Assembly (NCBI GenBank): GCA_003694325.1
Contig: RFKJ01000670.1
Span: 1 to 6,641, forward strand
Origin: Deltaproteobacteria bacterium
GTDB lineage: Bacteria > Myxococcota_A > UBA796 > UBA2385
Length of the DNA: 6,641 nucleotides
Direction: 5' to 3'
The translations under genes and the position numbers were made by a program. Shown piece by piece: positions 5,092 to 6,641 of this stretch. The notes below the pieces were generated by a model. The model ran no database searches and had not been told where the DNA came from. It saw only the letters and a list, made by a program, of their open reading frames with translations. Each line of letters opens with the position of its first letter. Position 1 is the first letter of the stretch.

Positions 5092-6641
5092 ATGCCGGAC
5101 CAGGACCGCGACAGCACAGCCGGGCCGACCGACGGGGCAGCGGCGGCACAGCAGGTGGCCACCGATGCGGCCGCCATCGCCAAGGGTTCGGCCGTGGTCA
5201 TGGCCGGGGGGGTGGGAGAACGGGCCCTGCGCTTCGCGATCAACTGGGTCCTGGCCCGGTTCCTGGGCCCGGCGGCCTTCGGGGTCTACAGCTTCGTCCA
5301 GACGGTGGTCGCCACCCTGGTCAGCCTCGCGGCCCTGGGCACCGACAGCGGGATCGTCTACTTCGGGGCGCGCTATCGCCAGGCGGGAGAGCAGGCGCGG
5401 CTGAAGGGCACCCTGGTGGCCTGCCTCGGGATCGGCGTGGTCGCCGGCGCCCTGTTCAGCGGGGGGCTGTGGCTGGCCAGCCAGCAACTCGCGGCACCCG
5501 CCGACAAGGCCGCGGCCGTCTCGGCGCTGCCCATCGGCGCGGCCAGCGTCTTCCTGGGCACCATGCTGGCCGTCCTCACCGGGGGGCTCGTGGCGGCCCG
5601 GGACATGCGCGGGCAGGCCCTGGTGCTGCAGCTCGGGCTTCCCGCCCTCATCCTGGTGACCGCCGGGGCGGCCCTGGCGCTCGGAGCGGGGGAGACCGGG
5701 GCGCTGTGGGCGCTGGCCGTGGCCTACGGCCTGTCCGTCCTGCACGGGCTGTCCTGGTTCCTCCGGCAGTACGGTCGGCTGCTGGCCGATCGCACCGTCG
5801 CCCTGCGGATCGAGCTGATCCCCCTGCTCCGCTACTCGATTCCCCAGTCACTGGCACGGTCGCTGTACCAGGCCAACCTGCGCATCGACATCCTCATGCT
5901 CACGGCGCTGGCCGCCCTCTCCGACGTCGGCGTCTACAAGATCGCCACCATGATCGCCCAGCTCGGCGCCTTGCCGGTCATGGCCTCGACCACGATGTTC
6001 GGCCCGGTGGTGTCCGAGCTGGTCTACAGCCAGCAGCGCGACCGGCTCCAGGCGCTGCTGCGGGTCGTGACCCGGTGGCTGCTGATCGTCGCAGCACCGG
6101 CCTACATCGTCCTGTTGCTGGTCCCTGATCTCGTGCTGCGGGTCTTCGATGCCCGGTATGCCACCGGTGGCCGAGCCCTGGCCGTGCTGATGATGGGCCA
6201 GGCGGTCTACGTCGCCTGCGCGACCTCGGGGACGGTGGTCAGCATGGCCGGCCATTCCGGCGCCAACCTGTTCAACGGCATCGTGTCGGTCTGCCTCAAC
6301 CTCGCGTTGAACGCCCTGCTGATCCCCCGGCTCGGGCTGGAGGGGGCGGCGGTGGGCAGCGCGGTGGCCATCACCGCCTGGTCGCTGCTCCGCGTCGTGG
6401 AGGCTCGGTGGCTGGTCGGCTGCGTGGCCTTCGATCGCCGGGTCCTCAGCGTGCTGGGCGTGGCGATCCTGGTCACCGCGGCGGCGGCGTGGGTGGGGCA
6501 CGGCGCCGGCATCGCCACCCGCGCCGGCCTGGCCGGGGGGGCGGTCCTGGCCTTCGTCGGCTTCGTCTTCGCCGCGGGCCGCACCAACGAGGACGAGCTG
6601 GTGCTCGGCCGGGTGCGGAGCCGGCTGGCTCGCCTGCGCCG
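5092..6641 (+). CDS. Polysaccharide/oligosaccharide flippase (Wzx-type, MOP superfamily), 3' end cut by the window edge
   Basis: The frame from the ATG at 5092 stays open for 516 codons to the edge, and GAGG five bases upstream supports the start. A hydrophilic tail of about 30 residues (MPDQDRDSTAGPTDG...) precedes the first helix. The start of the fold, ERALRFAINWVLARFLGPAAFGVYSF (about residues 43-68), matches the family pattern in which a helix ending in R.LG...FG.Y.. opens the transporter. The mid-protein segment with RIDILML...DVGVYKIA is typical of the second half of Wzx/PST flippases, as is the later NLALNALLIPRLGLEGAAVGSA. Many Leu/Val/Ala-rich helices are visible, fitting the usual 12-14. 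The end is hydrophilic and Arg-rich, so probably little is missing. It would move a lipid-linked sugar unit across the inner membrane. The neighbouring sulfotransferase suggests the unit may be sulfated. Confidence 0.92.
   Translation, partial: MPDQDRDSTAGPTDGAAAAQQVATDAAAIAKGSAVVMAGGVGERALRFAINWVLARFLGPAAFGVYSFVQTVVATLVSLAALGTDSGIVYFGARYRQAGEQARLKGTLVACLGIGVVAGALFSGGLWLASQQLAAPADKAAAVSALPIGAASVFLGTMLAVLTGGLVAARDMRGQALVLQLGLPALILVTAGAALALGAGETGALWALAVAYGLSVLHGLSWFLRQYGRLLADRTVALRIELIPLLRYSIPQSLARSLYQANLRIDILMLTALAALSDVGVYKIATMIAQLGALPVMASTTMFGPVVSELVYSQQRDRLQALLRVVTRWLLIVAAPAYIVLLLVPDLVLRVFDARYATGGRALAVLMMGQAVYVACATSGTVVSMAGHSGANLFNGIVSVCLNLALNALLIPRLGLEGAAVGSAVAITAWSLLRVVEARWLVGCVAFDRRVLSVLGVAILVTAAAAWVGHGAGIATRAGLAGGAVLAFVGFVFAAGRTNEDELVLGRVRSRLARLR

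Noticed and set aside
4876..6587. Several open frames over the flippase gene (for example 4876-5745 minus, 5469-6128 plus, 5848-6501 minus)
   Set aside because: They overlap a 516-codon frame with clear flippase sequence and show only Arg/Gly/Pro/His-rich composition.

Overview
The window is a very GC-rich, tightly packed bacterial stretch with five protein genes, no RNA gene and no mobile element. GC-dominated third codon positions, plus a lipoprotein joining MopE-type Asp/Cys repeats to an FG-GAP propeller, suggest a Myxococcota-like (former deltaproteobacterial) genome. That assignment is inference from gene style; no taxonomic marker is present.

Layout from left to right. (1) Positions 1-911, minus strand: a polytopic membrane protein cut by the left edge, resembling GT-C glycosyltransferases (GT39/Alg10-like). 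(2) Positions 993-3176, plus strand: a 727-residue lipoprotein with four MopE-like repeats and seven FG-GAP blades, divergent from gene 1 across about 80 bp. (3) Positions 3219-4106, plus strand: a 295-residue alkaline-phosphatase-superfamily (sulfatase-like) protein with Thr at the expected nucleophile position. (4) Positions 4116-5027, minus strand: a PAPS-dependent sulfotransferase, converging on gene 3 with a 9-bp gap. (5) Positions 5092-6641, plus strand: a Wzx-type polysaccharide flippase cut by the right edge, divergent from gene 4 across 64 bp.

Genes 1, 4 and 5 fit the building, sulfation and export of a lipid-linked glycan. Gene 3 may trim or transfer a sulfate or phosphate ester on the same kind of molecule. 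Gene 2 would be a secreted, probably metal-binding surface lipoprotein. The grouping is inferred from adjacency. Strands alternate, so this is not one operon; genes 2 and 3 are the only same-strand neighbours.

The two edge genes have no stop codon in the window and were read directly from the sequence. No clearly unprecedented system is visible. The points most worth following are the sulfatase-like/sulfotransferase pair, the Alg10-like motifs in gene 1, and the two-part architecture of the lipoprotein.
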